A stretch of 64,000 bases of DNA from Telmatherina bonti (taxonomy: Eukaryota > Chordata > Actinopteri > Atheriniformes > Telmatherinidae). The stretch's first letter is position 1. Each line of letters opens with the position of its first letter. The DNA is taken from positions 41,269,448 through 41,333,447 of the forward strand of contig OW121821.1 of NCBI GenBank assembly GCA_933228915.1. The letters run 5' to 3'. Of this stretch, positions 34,601-47,420 are shown in pieces. Both the position numbers and the translations under genes were made by a program. The notes below the pieces were generated by a model that ran no database searches, was not told where the DNA came from, and was given only the letters and a program-made list of their open reading frames with translations.

Positions 34601-35655
34601 GCTGAAGTCGGGAGTGAAGTCGGGAGTGAAGTCGGGCCTGAAGTCGGGCGTGAAGTCGGGCCTGAAGTCGGGCTGAAGTCGGGCTGAAGTCGGGAGTGAA
34701 GTCGGGGCTGAAGTCGGGGCTGAAGTCGGGCTGAAGTCGGGACTGAAGTCGGGCTGAAGTCGGGCCTGAAGTCGGGACTGAAGTCGGGACGAAGTCAAGC
34801 TGAAGTCGGGGAGTGAAGTTGGGACTGAAGTCGGGCTGAAGTCGGGCTGAAGTCGGGGCTGAAGTCGGGGCTGAAGTCGGGGCTGAAGTCGGGCTGAAGT
34901 CGGGGCTGAAGTCGGGGCTGAAGTCGGGGCTGAAGTCGGGGCTGAAGTCGGGGCTGAAGTCTGGGCTGAAGTCTGGGCTGAAGTCGGGGCTGAAGTCGGG
35001 CCTGAAGTCGAGCTGAAGTCGGGCCTGAAGTCGGGCTGAAGTCGGGGCTGAAGTCGGGGCTGAAGTCGGAGCTGAAGTCGGGGCTGAAGTCGGGGCTGAA
35101 GTCGGGACTGAAGTCGGGCTGAAGTCGGGCTGAAGTCGGGGCTTAAGTCAGGCTGACGTCGGGCTCAAGTCGGGGCTGAAGTCGGGGCTGAATTCGGGAC
35201 GATGTCGGGGCTGAAGTCGGGGCTGAAGTCGGGACGATGTCGGGGCTGAAGTCGGGGCTGAAGTCGGGACTGAAGTCGGGACGATGTCGGGGCTGAAGTC
35301 GGGCTGAAGTCGGGGCTGAAGTCGGGCTGAAGTCGGGACTGAAGTCGGGACGATGTCGGGGCTGAAGTCGGGGCTGAAGTCGGGACTGAAGTCGGGACTG
35401 AAGTCGGGACGATGTCGGGGCTGAAGTCGGGCTGAAGTCGGGGCTGAAGTCGGGGCTGAAGTCGGGACTGAAGTCGGGCTGAAGTCGAGCTGCAGTGGTT
35501 ATGAAGTCGGGGCTGAAGTCGGGGCTGAAGTCGGGACTAAAGTCGGGCTGAAGTCGGGCTGAAGTCGGGGCTGAAGTCGGGCTGAAGTCGGGCTGAAGTC
35601 GGGGCTGAAGTCGGGGCTGAAGTCGGGCTGAAGTCAAGCTGCAGTGGTTATGAAG
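31684..35655 (+). repeat. Left domain of the array with PstI-bearing variant units
   Basis: A variant CTGCAGTGGTTATGAAGTC recurs at 31684, 31892, 32178, 35490 and 35639, always after an AAGC or GAGC unit. Units with GGGACGATGTC are clustered at about 32600-33215 and 35190-35410, and again at 36235-36470 and 37985-38215. Neither variant is seen to the right of about 38.3 kb, so the left part evolved separately. Confidence 0.8.
33643..33714 (+). repeat. Six identical CATAAGTC variant units
   Basis: Six consecutive 12-bp units of GGGGCATAAGTC occur here and nowhere else that I noticed. They mark a very local amplification of one mutant unit. On the minus strand each supplies an in-frame ATG (MPRL repeats). 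Confidence 0.9.
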
Positions 35656-38600
35656 TCGGGCTGAAGTCTGGGCTGAAGTCGGGCTGAAGTCGGGCTGAAG
35701 TCGGGCTGAAGTCGGGCTGAAGTCGGGCTGAAGTTGGGCTGAAGTCGGGCTGAAGTCGGGGCTGAAGTCGGGACTAAAGTCGGGCTGAATTCGGGCTGAA
35801 TTCGGGCTGAATTCGGGCTGAATTCGGGCTGAAGTCGGGCTGAAGTCAGGCTGAAGTCGGGGCTGAAGTCGGGGCTGAAGTCGGGGCTGAAGTCGAGCTG
35901 AAGTCGAGCTGAAGTCGAGCTGAAGTCGGGACTGAAGTCGGGACTGAAGTCGGGACTGAAGTCGGGGCTGAAGTCGGGGCTGAAGTCGGGGCTGAAGTCG
36001 GGGCTGAAGTCGGGCCTGAAGTCGGGCTGAAGTCGGGGCTGAAGTCGGGGCTGAAGTCGGGGCTGAAGTCGGGAGTGAAGTCGGGCTGAAGTCGGGCCTG
36101 AAGTCGGGCGTGAAGTCGGGCCTGAAGTCGGGCGTGAAGTCGGGCCTGAAGTCGGGCTGAAGTCGGGCTGAAGTCGGGAGTGAAGTCGGGGCTGAAGTCG
36201 GGCTGAAGTCGGGGCTGAATTCGGGACTGAAGTCGGGACGATGTCGGGGCTGAAGTCGGGGCTGAAGTCGGGACGATGTCGGGGCTGAAGTCGGGGCTGA
36301 AGTCGGGACGATGTCGGGGCTGAAGTCGGGACTGAAGTCGGGACGATGTCGGGGCTGAAGTCGGGCTGAAGTCGGGGCTGAAGTCGGGGCTGAAGTCGGG
36401 ACTGAAGTCGTGACGATGTCGGGGCTGAAGTCGGGGCTGAAGTCGGGACTGAAGTCGGGACAATGTCCGGGCTGAAGTCGGGCTGAAGTCGGGGCTGAAG
36501 TCGGGCTGAAGTCGGGCTGAAGTCGGGCTGAAGTCGGGCTGAAGTCGAGCTGAAGTCGGGGCTGAAGTCGAGCTGAAGTCGGGGCTGAAATCGAGCTGAA
36601 ATCGAGCTGAAGTCGGGGCTGAAGTCGGGGCTGAAGTCGGGGCTGAAGTCGAGCTGAAGTCGGGGCTGAAGTCGGGGCTGAAGTCGGGGCTGAAGTCGGG
36701 GCTGAAGTCGGGACTAAAGTCGGGACTAAAGTCGGGCTGAAGTCGGGCTGAAGTCGGGGCTGAAGTCGGGCTGAAGTCGGGGCTGAAGTCGGGACTGGAG
36801 TCGGGCTGAAGTCGGGGCTGAAGTCGGGGCTGAAGTCTGGGCTGAAGTCGGGCTGAAGTCGGGCTGAAGTCGGGCTGAAGTCGGGCTGAAGTCGGGCTGA
36901 AGTCGGGACTAAAGTCGGGACTAAAGTCGGGACTAAAGTCGGGCTGAATTCGGGCTGAATTCGGGCTGAATTCGGGCTGAAGTCGGGCTGAAGTCAGGCT
37001 GAAGTCGGGGCTGAAGTCGGGGCTGAAGTCGGGGCTGAAGTCGGGGCTGAAGTCGAGCTGAAGTCGAGCTGAAGTCGGGACTGAAGTCGGGACTGAAGTC
37101 GGGACTGAAGTCGGGACTGAAGTCGGGCTGAAGTCGGGGCTGAAGTCGGGCTGAAGTCGGGGCTGAAGTCGGGGCTGAAGTCGGGCTGAAGTCGGGGCTG
37201 AAGTCGGGGCTGAAGTCGGGCTGAAGTCGGGCCTTAAGTCAGGCTGAAGTCGGGCTGAAGTCGGGGCTGAAGTCGGGGCTGAAGTCGGGGCTGAAGTCGG
37301 GACTGAAGTCGGGGCTGAAGTCGGGGCTGAAGTCGGGCTGAAGTCGAGCTGAAGTCGGGGCTGAAGTCAGGCTGAAGTCGGGCTGAAGTCGGGGCTGAAG
37401 TCGGGGCTGAAGTCGGGGCTGAAGTCGGGGCTGAAGTCGGGGCTGAAGTCGGGCTGAAGTCGAGCTGAAGTCGGGGCTGAAGTCGAGCTGAAGTCGGGGC
37501 TGAAATCGAGCTGAAGTCGGGGCTGAAGTCGGGGCTGAAGTCGAGGCTGAAATCGAGCTGAAATCGGGGCTGAAGTCGGGGCTGAAGTCGGGGCTGAAGT
37601 CGGGAGTGAAGTCGGGAGTGAAGTCGGGCCTGAAGTCGGGGCTGAAGTCGGGGCTGAAGTCGGGGCTGAAGTCGGGAGTGAAGTCGGGCCTGAAGTCGGG
37701 CGTGAAGTCGGGGCTGAAGTCGGGCCTGAAGTCGGGCCTGAAGTCGGGCCTTAAGTCGGGCCTTAAGTCGGGCCTGAAGTCGGGCTGAAGTCGGGGCTGA
37801 AGTCGGGGCTGAAGTCGGGGCTGAAGTCGGGAGTGAAGTCGGGCTGAAGTCGGGCCTGAAGTCGGGCGTGAAGTCGGGCGTGAAGTCGGGCCTGAAGTCG
37901 GGCGTGAAGTCGGGCTGAAGTCGGGCTGAAGTCGGGAGTGAAGTCGGGGCTGAAGTCGGGCTGAAGTCGGGGCTGAATTCGGGACTGAAGTCGGGACGAT
38001 GTCGGGGCTGAAGTCGGGGCTGAAGTCGGGGCTGAAGTCGGGACGATGTCGGGGCTGAAGTCGGGGCTGAAGTCGGGACTGAAGTCGGGACGATGTCGGG
38101 GCTGAAGTCGGGCTGAAGTCGGGGCTGAAGTCGGGCTGAAGTCGGGACTGAAGTCGGGACGATGTCGGGGCTGAAGTCGGGGCTGAAGTCGGGACTGAAG
38201 TCGGGACGATGTCGGGGCTGAAGTCGGAGCTGAAGTCGGGGCTGAAGTCGGGACTGAAGTCGGGCCTGAAGTCGGGCCTGAAGTCGGGCCTGAAGTCGGG
38301 GCTGAAGTCGGGGCTGAAGTCGGGCGTGAAGTCGGGGCTGAAGTCGGGCCTGAAGTCGGGCCTGAAGTCGGGCCTGAAGTCGGGCCTGAAGTCGGGGCTG
38401 AAGTCGGGAGTGAAGTCGGGAGTGAAGTCGGGCCTGAAGTCGGGCGTGAAGTCGGGCCTGAAGTCGGGTGTGAAGTCGGGCCTGAAGTCGGGCTGAAGTC
38501 GGGCTGAAGTCGGGAGTGAAGTCGGGGCTGAAGTCGGGCTGAAGTCGGGGCTGAAGTCGGGCTGAAGTCGGGCCTGAACTCGGGACTGAAGTCGGGATGA

Positions 38601-41600
38601 AGTCAAGCTGAAGTGGGGCTGAATTCGGGACTGAAGTCGGGCTGAAGTCAAGCTGAAGTGGGGCTGAAGTCGGGGAGTGAAGTCGGGACTGAAGTCGGGC
38701 TGAAGTCGGGGCTGAAGTCGGGGCTGAAGTCGGGACTGAAGTCGGGCTGAAGTCGGGGCTGAAGTCGGGGCTGAAGTCGGGCTGAAGTCGGGCGTGAAGT
38801 CGGGGCTGAAGTTGGGAGTGAAGTCGGGCATGAAGTCGGGCCTGAAGTCGGGCCTGAAGTCGGGCTGAAGTCGGGGCTGAAGTCGGGGCTGAAGTCGGGG
38901 CTGAAGTCGGGGCTGAAGTCGGGCTGAAGTCGGGCCTGAAGTCGGGCGTGAAGTCGGGCCTGAAGTCGGGCCTGAAGTCGGGCTGAAGTCGGGAGTGAAG
39001 TCGGGGCTGAAGTCGGGGCTGAAGTCGGGGCTGAAGTCGGGGCTGAAGTCGGGGCTGAAGTCGGGCTGAAGTCGGGGCTGAAGTCGGGCTGAAGTCGGGC
39101 CTGAAGTCGGGACTGAAGTCGGGACGAAGTCAAGCTGAAGTGGGGCTGAATTCGGGACTGAAGTCGGGCTGAAGTCAAGCTGAAGTGGGGCTGAAGTCGG
39201 GGAGTGAAGTCGGGACTGAAGTCGGGCTGAAGTCGGGGCTGAAGTCGGGGCTGAAGTCGGGACTGAAGTCGGGGCTGAAGTCGGGGCTGAAGTCGGGACT
39301 GAAGTCGGGCTGAAGTCGGGGCTGAAGTCGGGCTGAAGTCGGGGCTGAAGTCAGGCTGAAGTCGGGCTGAAGTCGGGGCTGAAGTCGGGGCTGAAGTCGG
39401 GCTGAAGTCGGGCCTTAAGTCAGGCTGAAGTCGGGGCTGAAGTCGGGGCTGAAGTCGGGGCTGAAGTCGGGACTGAAGTCGGGGCTGAAGTCGGGGCTGA
39501 AGTCGGGGCTGAAGTCGAGCTGAAGTCGGGGCTGAAGTCGGGCTGAAGTCGGGGCTTAAGTCAGGCTGAAGTCGGGGCTGAAGTCGGGGCTGAAGTCGGG
39601 GCTGAAGTCGGGGCTGAAGTCGGGGCTGAAGTCGGGGCTGAAGTCGGGCTGAAGTCGAGCTGAAGTCGGGGCTGAAGTCGAGCTGAAGTCGGGGCTGAAA
39701 TCGAGCTGAAGTCGAGCTGAAGTCGGGGCTGAAGTCGGGGCTGAAGTCGGGGCTGAAGTCGGGGCTGAAGTCGGGCCTGAAGTCGGGCCTGAAGTCGGGC
39801 CTGAAGTCGGGGCTGAAGTCGGGGCTGAAGTCGGGCCTGAAGTCGGGCCTGAAGTCGGGCCTGAAGTCGGGCCTGAAGTCGGGCCTGAAGTCGGGGCTGA
39901 AGTCGGGAGTGAAGTCGGGAGTGAAGTCGGGCCTGAAGTCGGGCGTGAAGTCGGGCCTGAAGTCGGGTGTGAAGTCGGGCCTGAAGTCGGGCTGAAGTCG
40001 GGCTGAAGTCGGGAGTGAAGTCGGGGCTGAAGTCGGGCTGAAGTCGGGGCTGAAGTCGGGCTGAAGTCGGGCCTGAAGTCGGGACTGAAGTCGGGATGAA
40101 GTCAAGCTGAAGTGGGGCTGAATTCGGGACTGAAGTCGGGCTGAAGTCAAGCTGAAGTGGGGCTGAAGTCGGGGAGTGAAGTCGGGACTGAAGTCGGGCT
40201 GAAGTCGGGGCTGAAGTCGGGGCTGAAGTCGGGACTGAAGTCGGGCTGAAGTCGGGGCTGAAGTCGGGGCTGAAGTCGGGCTGAAGTCGGGCGTGAAGTC
40301 GGGGCTGAAGTTGGGAGTGAAGTCGGGCCTGAAGTCGGGCCTGAAGTCGGGCCTGAAGTCGGGCTGAAGTCGGGGCTGAAGTCGGGCTGAAGTCGGGGCT
40401 GAAGTCGGGCTGAAGTCGGGCCTGAAGTCGGGCTGAAGTCGGGCTGAAGTCGGGGCTGAAGTCGGGCTGAAGTCGGGGCTGAAGTCGGGCTGAAGTCGGG
40501 CCTGAAGTCGGGACTGAAGTCGGGATGAAGTCAAGCTGAAGTGGGGCTGAATTCGGGACTGAAGTCGGGCTGAAGTCAAGCTGAAGTGGGGCTGAAGTCG
40601 GGGAGTGAAGTCGGGACTGAAGTCGGGCTGAAGTCGGGGCTGAAGTCGGGGCTGAAGTCGGGACTGAAGTCGGGCTGAAGTCGGGGCTGAAGTCGGGGCT
40701 GAAGTCGGGCTGAAGTCGGGCGTGAAGTCGGGGCTGAAGTTGGGAGTGAAGTCGGGCATGAAGTCGGGCCTGAAGTCGGGCCTGAAGTCGGGCTGAAGTC
40801 GGGGCTGAAGTCGGGGCTGAAGTCGGGGCTGAAGTCGGGCGTGAAGTCGGGCTGAAGTCGGGCCTGAAGTCGGGCGTGAAGTCGGGCCTGAAGTCGGGCT
40901 GAAGTCGGGAGTGAAGTCGGGGCTGAAGTCGGGGCTGAAGTCGGGGCTGAAGTCGGGGCTGAAGTCGGGCTGAAGTCGGGGCTGAAGTCGGGCTGAAGTC
41001 GGGCCTGAAGTCGGGACTGAAGTCGGGACGAAGTCAAGCTGAAGTGGGGCTGAATTCGGGACTGAAGTCGGGCTGAAGTCAAGCTGAAGTGGGGCTGAAG
41101 TCGGGGAGTGAAGTCGGGACTGAAGTCGGGCTGAAGTCGGGGCTGAAGTCGGGGCTGAAGTCGGGACTGAAGTCGGGCTGAAGTCGGGGCTGAAGTCGGG
41201 ACTGAAGTCGGGCTGAAGTCGGGGCTGAAGTCGGGCTGAAGTCGGGGCTGAAGTCAGGCTGAAGTCGGGCTGAAGTCGGGGCTGAAGTCGGGGCTGAAGT
41301 CGGGCTGAAGTCGGGCCTTAAGTCAGGCTGAAGTCGGGGCTGAAGTCGGGACTGAAGTCGGGGCTGAAGTCGGGGCTGAAGTCGAGCTGAAGTCGGGGCT
41401 GAAGTCGGGCTGAAGTCGGGGCTTAAGTCAGGCTGAAGTCGGGCTGAAGTCGGGGCTGAAGTCGGGGCTGAAGTCGGGGCTGAAGTCGGGGCTGAAGTCG
41501 GGGCTGAAGTCGGGCTGAAGTCGAGCTGAAGTCGGGGCTGAAGTCGAGCTGAAGTCGGGGCTGAAATCGAGCTGAAGTCGAGCTGAAGTCGGGGCTGAAG

Positions 41601-41899
41601 TCGGGGCTGAAGTCGGGGCTGAAGTCGGGGCTGAAGTCGGGAGTGAAGTCGGGCCTGAAGTCGGGCCTGAAGTCGGGCCTGAAGTCGGGCCTGAAGTCGG
41701 GGCTGAAGTCGGGGCTGAAGTCGGGGCTGAAGTCGGGCCTGAAGTCGGGCCTGAAGTCGGGCCTGAAGTCGGGCCTGAAGTCGGGCGTGAAGTCGGGCGT
41801 GAAGTCGGGCGTGAAGTCGGGCCTGAAGTCGGGTGTGAAGTCGGGCCTGAAGTCGGGCTGAAGTCGGGCTGAAGTCGGGAGTGAAGTCGGGGCTGAAGT

Positions 41900-44800
41900 C
41901 GGGCTGAAGTCGGGGCTGAAGTCGGGCTGAAGTCGGGCCTGAAGTCGGGACTGAAGTCGGGATGAAGTCAAGCTGAAGTGGGGCTGAATTCGGGACTGAA
42001 GTCGGGCTGAAGTCAAGCTGAAGTGGGGCTGAAGTCGGGGAGTGAAGTCGGGACTGAAGTCGGGCTGAAGTCGGGGCTGAAGTCGGGGCTGAAGTCGGGA
42101 CTGAAGTCGGGCTGAAGTCGGGGCTGAAGTCGGGGCTGAAGTCGGGCTGAAGTCGGGCGTGAAGTCGGGGCTGAAGTTGGGAGTGAAGTCGGGCCTGAAG
42201 TCGGGCCTGAAGTCGGGCCTGAAGTCGGGCTGAAGTCGGGGCTGAAGTCGGGGCTGAAGTCGGGGCTGAAGTCGGGAGTGAAGTCGGGCTGAAGTCGGGC
42301 CTGAAGTCGGGCGTGAAGTCGGGCCTGAAGTCGGGCTGAAGTCGGGCTGAAGTCGGGAGTGAAGTCGGGGCTGAAGTCGGGGCTGAAGTCGGGGCTGAAG
42401 TCGGGGCTGAAGTCGGGCTGAAGTCGGGGCTGAAGTCGGGCTGAAGTCGGGCCTGAAGTCGGGACTGAAGTCGGGACGAAGTCAAGCTGAAGTGGGGCTG
42501 AATTCGGGACTGAAGTCGGGCTGAAGTCAAGCTGAAGTGGGGCTGAAGTCGGGGAGTGAAGTCGGGACTGAAGTCGGGCTGAAGTCGGGGCTGAAGTCGG
42601 GGCTGAAGTCGGGACTGAAGTCAGGCTGAAGTCGGGGCTGAAGTCGGGGCTGAAGTCGGGCTGAAGTCGGGGCTGAAGTCGGGCTGAAGTCGGGGCTGAA
42701 GTCTGGGCTGAAGTCGGGCTGAAGTCGGGGCTGAAGTCGGGGCTGAAGTCGGGGCTGAAGTCAAGCTGAAGTCAAGCTGAAGTCAAGCTGAAGTCGAGCT
42801 GAAGTCGGGGCTGAAGTCGGGCTGAAGTCGAGCTGAAGTCGGGCCTGAAGTCGGGCTGAAGTCGGGCTGAAGTCGGGGCTGAAGTCGGGGCTGAAGTCGG
42901 GACTGAAGTCGGGCTGAAGTCAAGCTGAAGTGGGGCTGAAGTCGGGGAGTGAAGTCGGGACTGAAGTCGGGCTGAAGTCGGGGCTGAAGTCGGGGCTGAA
43001 GTCGGGGCTGAAGTCGGGCTGAAGTCGGGGCTGAAGTCGGGGCTGAAGTCGGGCTGAAGTCGGGGCTGAAGTCGGGCTGAAGTCGGGGCTGAAGTCTGGG
43101 CTGAAGTCGGGCTGAAGTCGGGGCTGAAGTCGGGGCTGAAGTCGGGCTGAAGTCAAGCTGAAGTCAAGCTGAAGTCAAGCTGAAGTCGAGCTGAAGTCGG
43201 GGCTGAAGTCGGGCTGAAGTCGAGCTGAAGTCGGGCCTGAAGTCGGGCTGAAGTCGGGCTGAAGTCGGGGCTGAAGTCGGGGCTGAAGTCGGGGCTGAAG
43301 TCGGGCTGAAGTCGGGACTGAAGTCGGGCTGAAGTCGGGCCTGAAGTCGGGACTGAAGTCGGGACGAAGTCAAGCTGAAGTGGGGCTGAATTCGGGACTG
43401 AAGTCGGGCTGAAGTCAAGCTGAAGTGGGGCTGAAGTCGGGGAGTGAAGTCGGGACTGAAGTCGGGCTGAAGTCGGGGCTGAAGTCGGGGCTGAAGTCGG
43501 GACTGAAGTCGGGCTGAAGTCGGGGCTGAAGTCGGGGCTGAAGTCGGGCGTGAAGTCGGGCGTGAAGTCGGGGCTGAAGTTGGGAGTGAAGTCGGGCCTG
43601 AAGTCGGGCCTGAAGTCGGGCCTGAAGTCGGGCTGAAGTCGGGGCTGAAGTCGGGGCTGAAGTCGGGAGTGAAGTCGGGCTGAAGTCGGGCCTGAAGTCG
43701 GGCGTGAAGTCGGGCCTGAAGTCGGGCTGAAGTCGGGCTGAAGTCGGGAGTGAAGTCGGGGCTGAAGTCGGGGCTGAAGTCGGGGCTGAAGTCGGGACTG
43801 AAGTCGGGCTGAAGTCGGGGCTGAAGTCGGGCTGAAGTCGGGCCTGAAGTCGGGACTGAAGTCGGGACGAAGTCAAGCTGAAGTGGGGCTGAATTCGGGA
43901 CTGAAGTCGGGCTGAAGTCAAGCTGAAGTGGGGCTGAAGTCGGGGAGTGAAGTCGGGACTGAAGTCGGGCTGAAGTCGGGCTGAAGTCGGGGCTGAAGTC
44001 GGGACTGAAGTCGGGCTGAAGTCGGGACTGAAGTGGGGCTGAAGTCGGGGCTGAAGTCGGGGCTGAAGTCGGGGCTGAAGTCGGGACTGAAGTCGGGCTG
44101 AAGTCGGGGCTGAAGTCGGGGCTGAAGTCGGGCTGAAGTCGGGGCTGAAGTCGGGCTGAAGTCGGGGCTGAAGTCTGGGCTGAAGTCGGGCTGAAGTCGG
44201 GGCTGAAGTCGGGGCTGAAGTCGGGCTGAAGTCAAGCTGAAGTCAAGCTGAAGTCAAGCTGAAGTCGAGCTGAAGTCGGGGCTGAAGTCGGGCTGAAGTC
44301 GAGCTGAAGTCGGGCCTGAAGTCGGGCTGAAGTCGGGCTGAAATCGGGGCTGAAGTCGGGGCTGAAGTCGGGGCTGAAGTCGGGCTGAAGTCGGGACTGA
44401 AGTCGGGCTGAAGTCGGGCCTGAAGTCGGGACTGAAGTCTGGACGAAGTCAAGCTGAAGTGGGGCTGAATTCCGGACTGAAGTCGGGCTGAAGTCAAGCT
44501 GAAGTGGGGCTGAAGTCGGGGAGTGAAGTCGGGACTGAAGTCGGGCTGAAGTCGGGGCTGAAGTCGGGACTGAAGTCGGGCTGAAGTCGGGGCTGAAGTC
44601 GGGCGTGAAGTCGGGGCTGAAGTCGGGCCTGAAGTCGGGCCTGAAGTCGGGCCTGAAGTCGGGCCTGAAGTCGGGCCTGAAGTCGGGGCTGAAGTCGGGA
44701 GTGAAGTCGGGAGTGAAGTCGGGCGTGAAGTCGGGCGTGAAGTCGGGCCTGAAGTCGGGTGTGAAGTCGGGCCTGAAGTCGGGCTGAAGTCGGGCTGAAG

Positions 44801-47420
44801 TCGGGAGTGAAGTCGGGGCTGAAGTCGGGCTGAAGTCGGGGCTGAAGTCGGGCTGAAGTCGGGCCTGAAGTCGGGACTGAAGTCGGGATGAAGTCAAGCT
44901 GAAGTGGGGCTGAATTCGGGACTGAAGTCGGGCTGAAGTCAAGCTGAAGTGGGGCTGAAGTCGGGGAGTGAAGTCGGGACTGAAGTCGGGCTGAAGTCGG
45001 GGCTGAAGTCGGGGCTGAAGTCGGGACTGAAGTCGGGCTGAAGTCGGGGCTGAAGTCGGGGCTGAAGTCGGGCTGAAGTCGGGCGTGAAGTCGGGGCTGA
45101 AGTTGGGAGTGAAGTCGGGCCTGAAGTCGGGCCTGAAGTCGGGCCTGAAGTCGGGCTGAAGTCGGGGCTGAAGTCGGGGCTGAAGTCGGGGCTGAAGTCG
45201 GGAGTGAAGTCGGGCTGAAGTCGGGCCTGAAGTCGGGCGTGAAGTCGGGCCTGAAGTCGGGCTGAAGTCGGGCTGAAGTCGGGAGTGAAGTCGGGGCTGA
45301 AGTCGGGGCTGAAGTCGGGGCTGAAGTCGGGGCTGAAGTCGGGCTGAAGTCGGGGCTGAAGTCGGGCTGAAGTCGGGCCTGAAGTCGGGACTGAAGTCGG
45401 GACGAAGTCAAGCTGAAGTGGGGCTGAATTCGGGACTGAAGTCGGGCTGAAGTCAAGCTGAAGTGGGGCTGAAGTCGGGGAGTGAAGTCGGGACTGAAGT
45501 CGGGCTGAAGTCGGGGCTGAAGTCGGGGCTGAAGTCGGGACTGAAGTCAGGCTGAAGTCGGGGCTGAAGTCGGGGCTGAAGTCGGGCTGAAGTCGGGGCT
45601 GAAGTCGGGCTGAAGTCGGGGCTGAAGTCTGGGCTGAAGTCGGGCTGAAGTCGGGGCTGAAGTCGGGGCTGAAGTCGGGGCTGAAGTCGGGGCTGAAGTC
45701 AAGCTGAAGTCAAGCTGAAGTCAAGCTGAAGTCGAGCTGAAGTCGGGGCTGAAGTCGGGCTGAAGTCGAGCTGAAGTCGGGCCTGAAGTCGGGCTGAAGT
45801 CGGGCTGAAGTCGGGGCTGAAGTCGGGGCTGAAGTCGGGACTGAAGTCGGGCTGAAGTCAAGCTGAAGTGGGGCTGAAGTCGGGGAGTGAAGTCGGGACT
45901 GAAGTCGGGCTGAAGTCGGGGCTGAAGTCGGGGCTGAAGTCGGGGCTGAAGTCGGGCTGAAGTCGGGGCTGAAGTCGGGGCTGAAGTCGGGCTGAAGTCG
46001 GGGCTGAAGTCGGGCTGAAGTCGGGGCTGAAGTCTGGGCTGAAGTCGGGCTGAAGTCGGGGCTGAAGTCGGGGCTGAAGTCGGGCTGAAGTCAAGCTGAA
46101 GTCAAGCTGAAGTCAAGCTGAAGTCGAGCTGAAGTCGGGGCTGAAGTCGGGCTGAAGTCGAGCTGAAGTCGGGCCTGAAGTCGGGCTGAAGTCGGGCTGA
46201 AGTCGGGGCTGAAGTCGGGGCTGAAGTCGGGGCTGAAGTCGGGCTGAAGTCGGGACTGAAGTCGGGCTGAAGTCGGGCCTGAAGTCGGGACTGAAGTCGG
46301 GACGAAGTCAAGCTGAAGTGGGGCTGAATTCGGGACTGAAGTCGGGCTGAAGTCAAGCTGAAGTGGGGCTGAAGTCGGGGAGTGAAGTCGGGACTGAAGT
46401 CGGGCTGAAGTCGGGGCTGAAGTCGGGGCTGAAGTCGGGACTGAAGTCGGGCTGAAGTCGGGGCTGAAGTCGGGGCTGAAGTCGGGCGTGAAGTCGGGCG
46501 TGAAGTCGGGGCTGAAGTTGGGAGTGAAGTCGGGCCTGAAGTCGGGCCTGAAGTCGGGCCTGAAGTCGGGCTGAAGTCGGGGCTGAAGTCGGGGCTGAAG
46601 TCGGGAGTGAAGTCGGGCTGAAGTCGGGCCTGAAGTCGGGCGTGAAGTCGGGCCTGAAGTCGGGCTGAAGTCGGGCTGAAGTCGGGAGTGAAGTCGGGGC
46701 TGAAGTCGGGGCTGAAGTCGGGGCTGAAGTCGGGACTGAAGTCGGGCTGAAGTCGGGGCTGAAGTCGGGCTGAAGTCGGGCCTGAAGTCGGGACTGAAGT
46801 CGGGACGAAGTCAAGCTGAAGTGGGGCTGAATTCGGGACTGAAGTCGGGCTGAAGTCAAGCTGAAGTGGGGCTGAAGTCGGGGAGTGAAGTCGGGACTGA
46901 AGTCGGGCTGAAGTCGGGGCTGAAGTCGGGACTGAAGTCGGGCTGAAGTCGGGACTGAAGTGGGGCTGAAGTCGGGGCTGAAGTCGGGGCTGAAGTCGGG
47001 GCTGAAGTCGGGACTGAAGTCGGGCTGAAGTCGGGGCTGAAGTCGGGGCTGAAGTCGGGCTGAAGTCGGGGCTGAAGTCGGGCTGAAGTCGGGGCTGAAG
47101 TCTGGGCTGAAGTCGGGCTGAAGTCGGGGCTGAAGTCGGGGCTGAAGTCGGGCTGAAGTCAAGCTGAAGTCAAGCTGAAGTCAAGCTGAAGTCGAGCTGA
47201 AGTCGGGGCTGAAGTCGGGCTGAAGTCGAGCTGAAGTCGGGCCTGAAGTCGGGCTGAAGTCGGGCTGAAATCGGGGCTGAAGTCGGGGCTGAAGTCGGGG
47301 CTGAAGTCGGGCTGAAGTCGGGACTGAAGTCGGGCTGAAGTCGGGCCTGAAGTCGGGACTGAAGTCTGGACGAAGTCAAGCTGAAGTGGGGCTGAATTCC
47401 GGACTGAAGTCGGGCTGAAG
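41900..47420 (+). repeat. About 2.93-kb tandem higher-order repeat
   Basis: Segments from about 41.9 to 44.5 kb recur at an offset of 2926-2938 bp (about 44.85 to 47.4 kb) with the same order of unit variants, including the marker blocks. Small offset changes reflect gained or lost 11/12-bp units. It is older than the 7.6-kb duplication because the copies differ more. Confidence 0.75.

Noticed and set aside
34494..34676. Forward frames encoding GLKS/GVKS repeats in the array
   Set aside because: Same cause: runs of pure 12-bp units stay in frame until an 11-bp unit brings a TGA. No gene structure.
37239..40759. Open frames of 530 and 703 codons on the minus strand, proline-rich
   Set aside because: They consist only of the 11/12-bp tandem unit read in shifting frames (DFSP, TSAP, LQPR). 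The unit lacks stops by chance, no unique domain is attached, and neighbouring frames overlap and restart at TTG.
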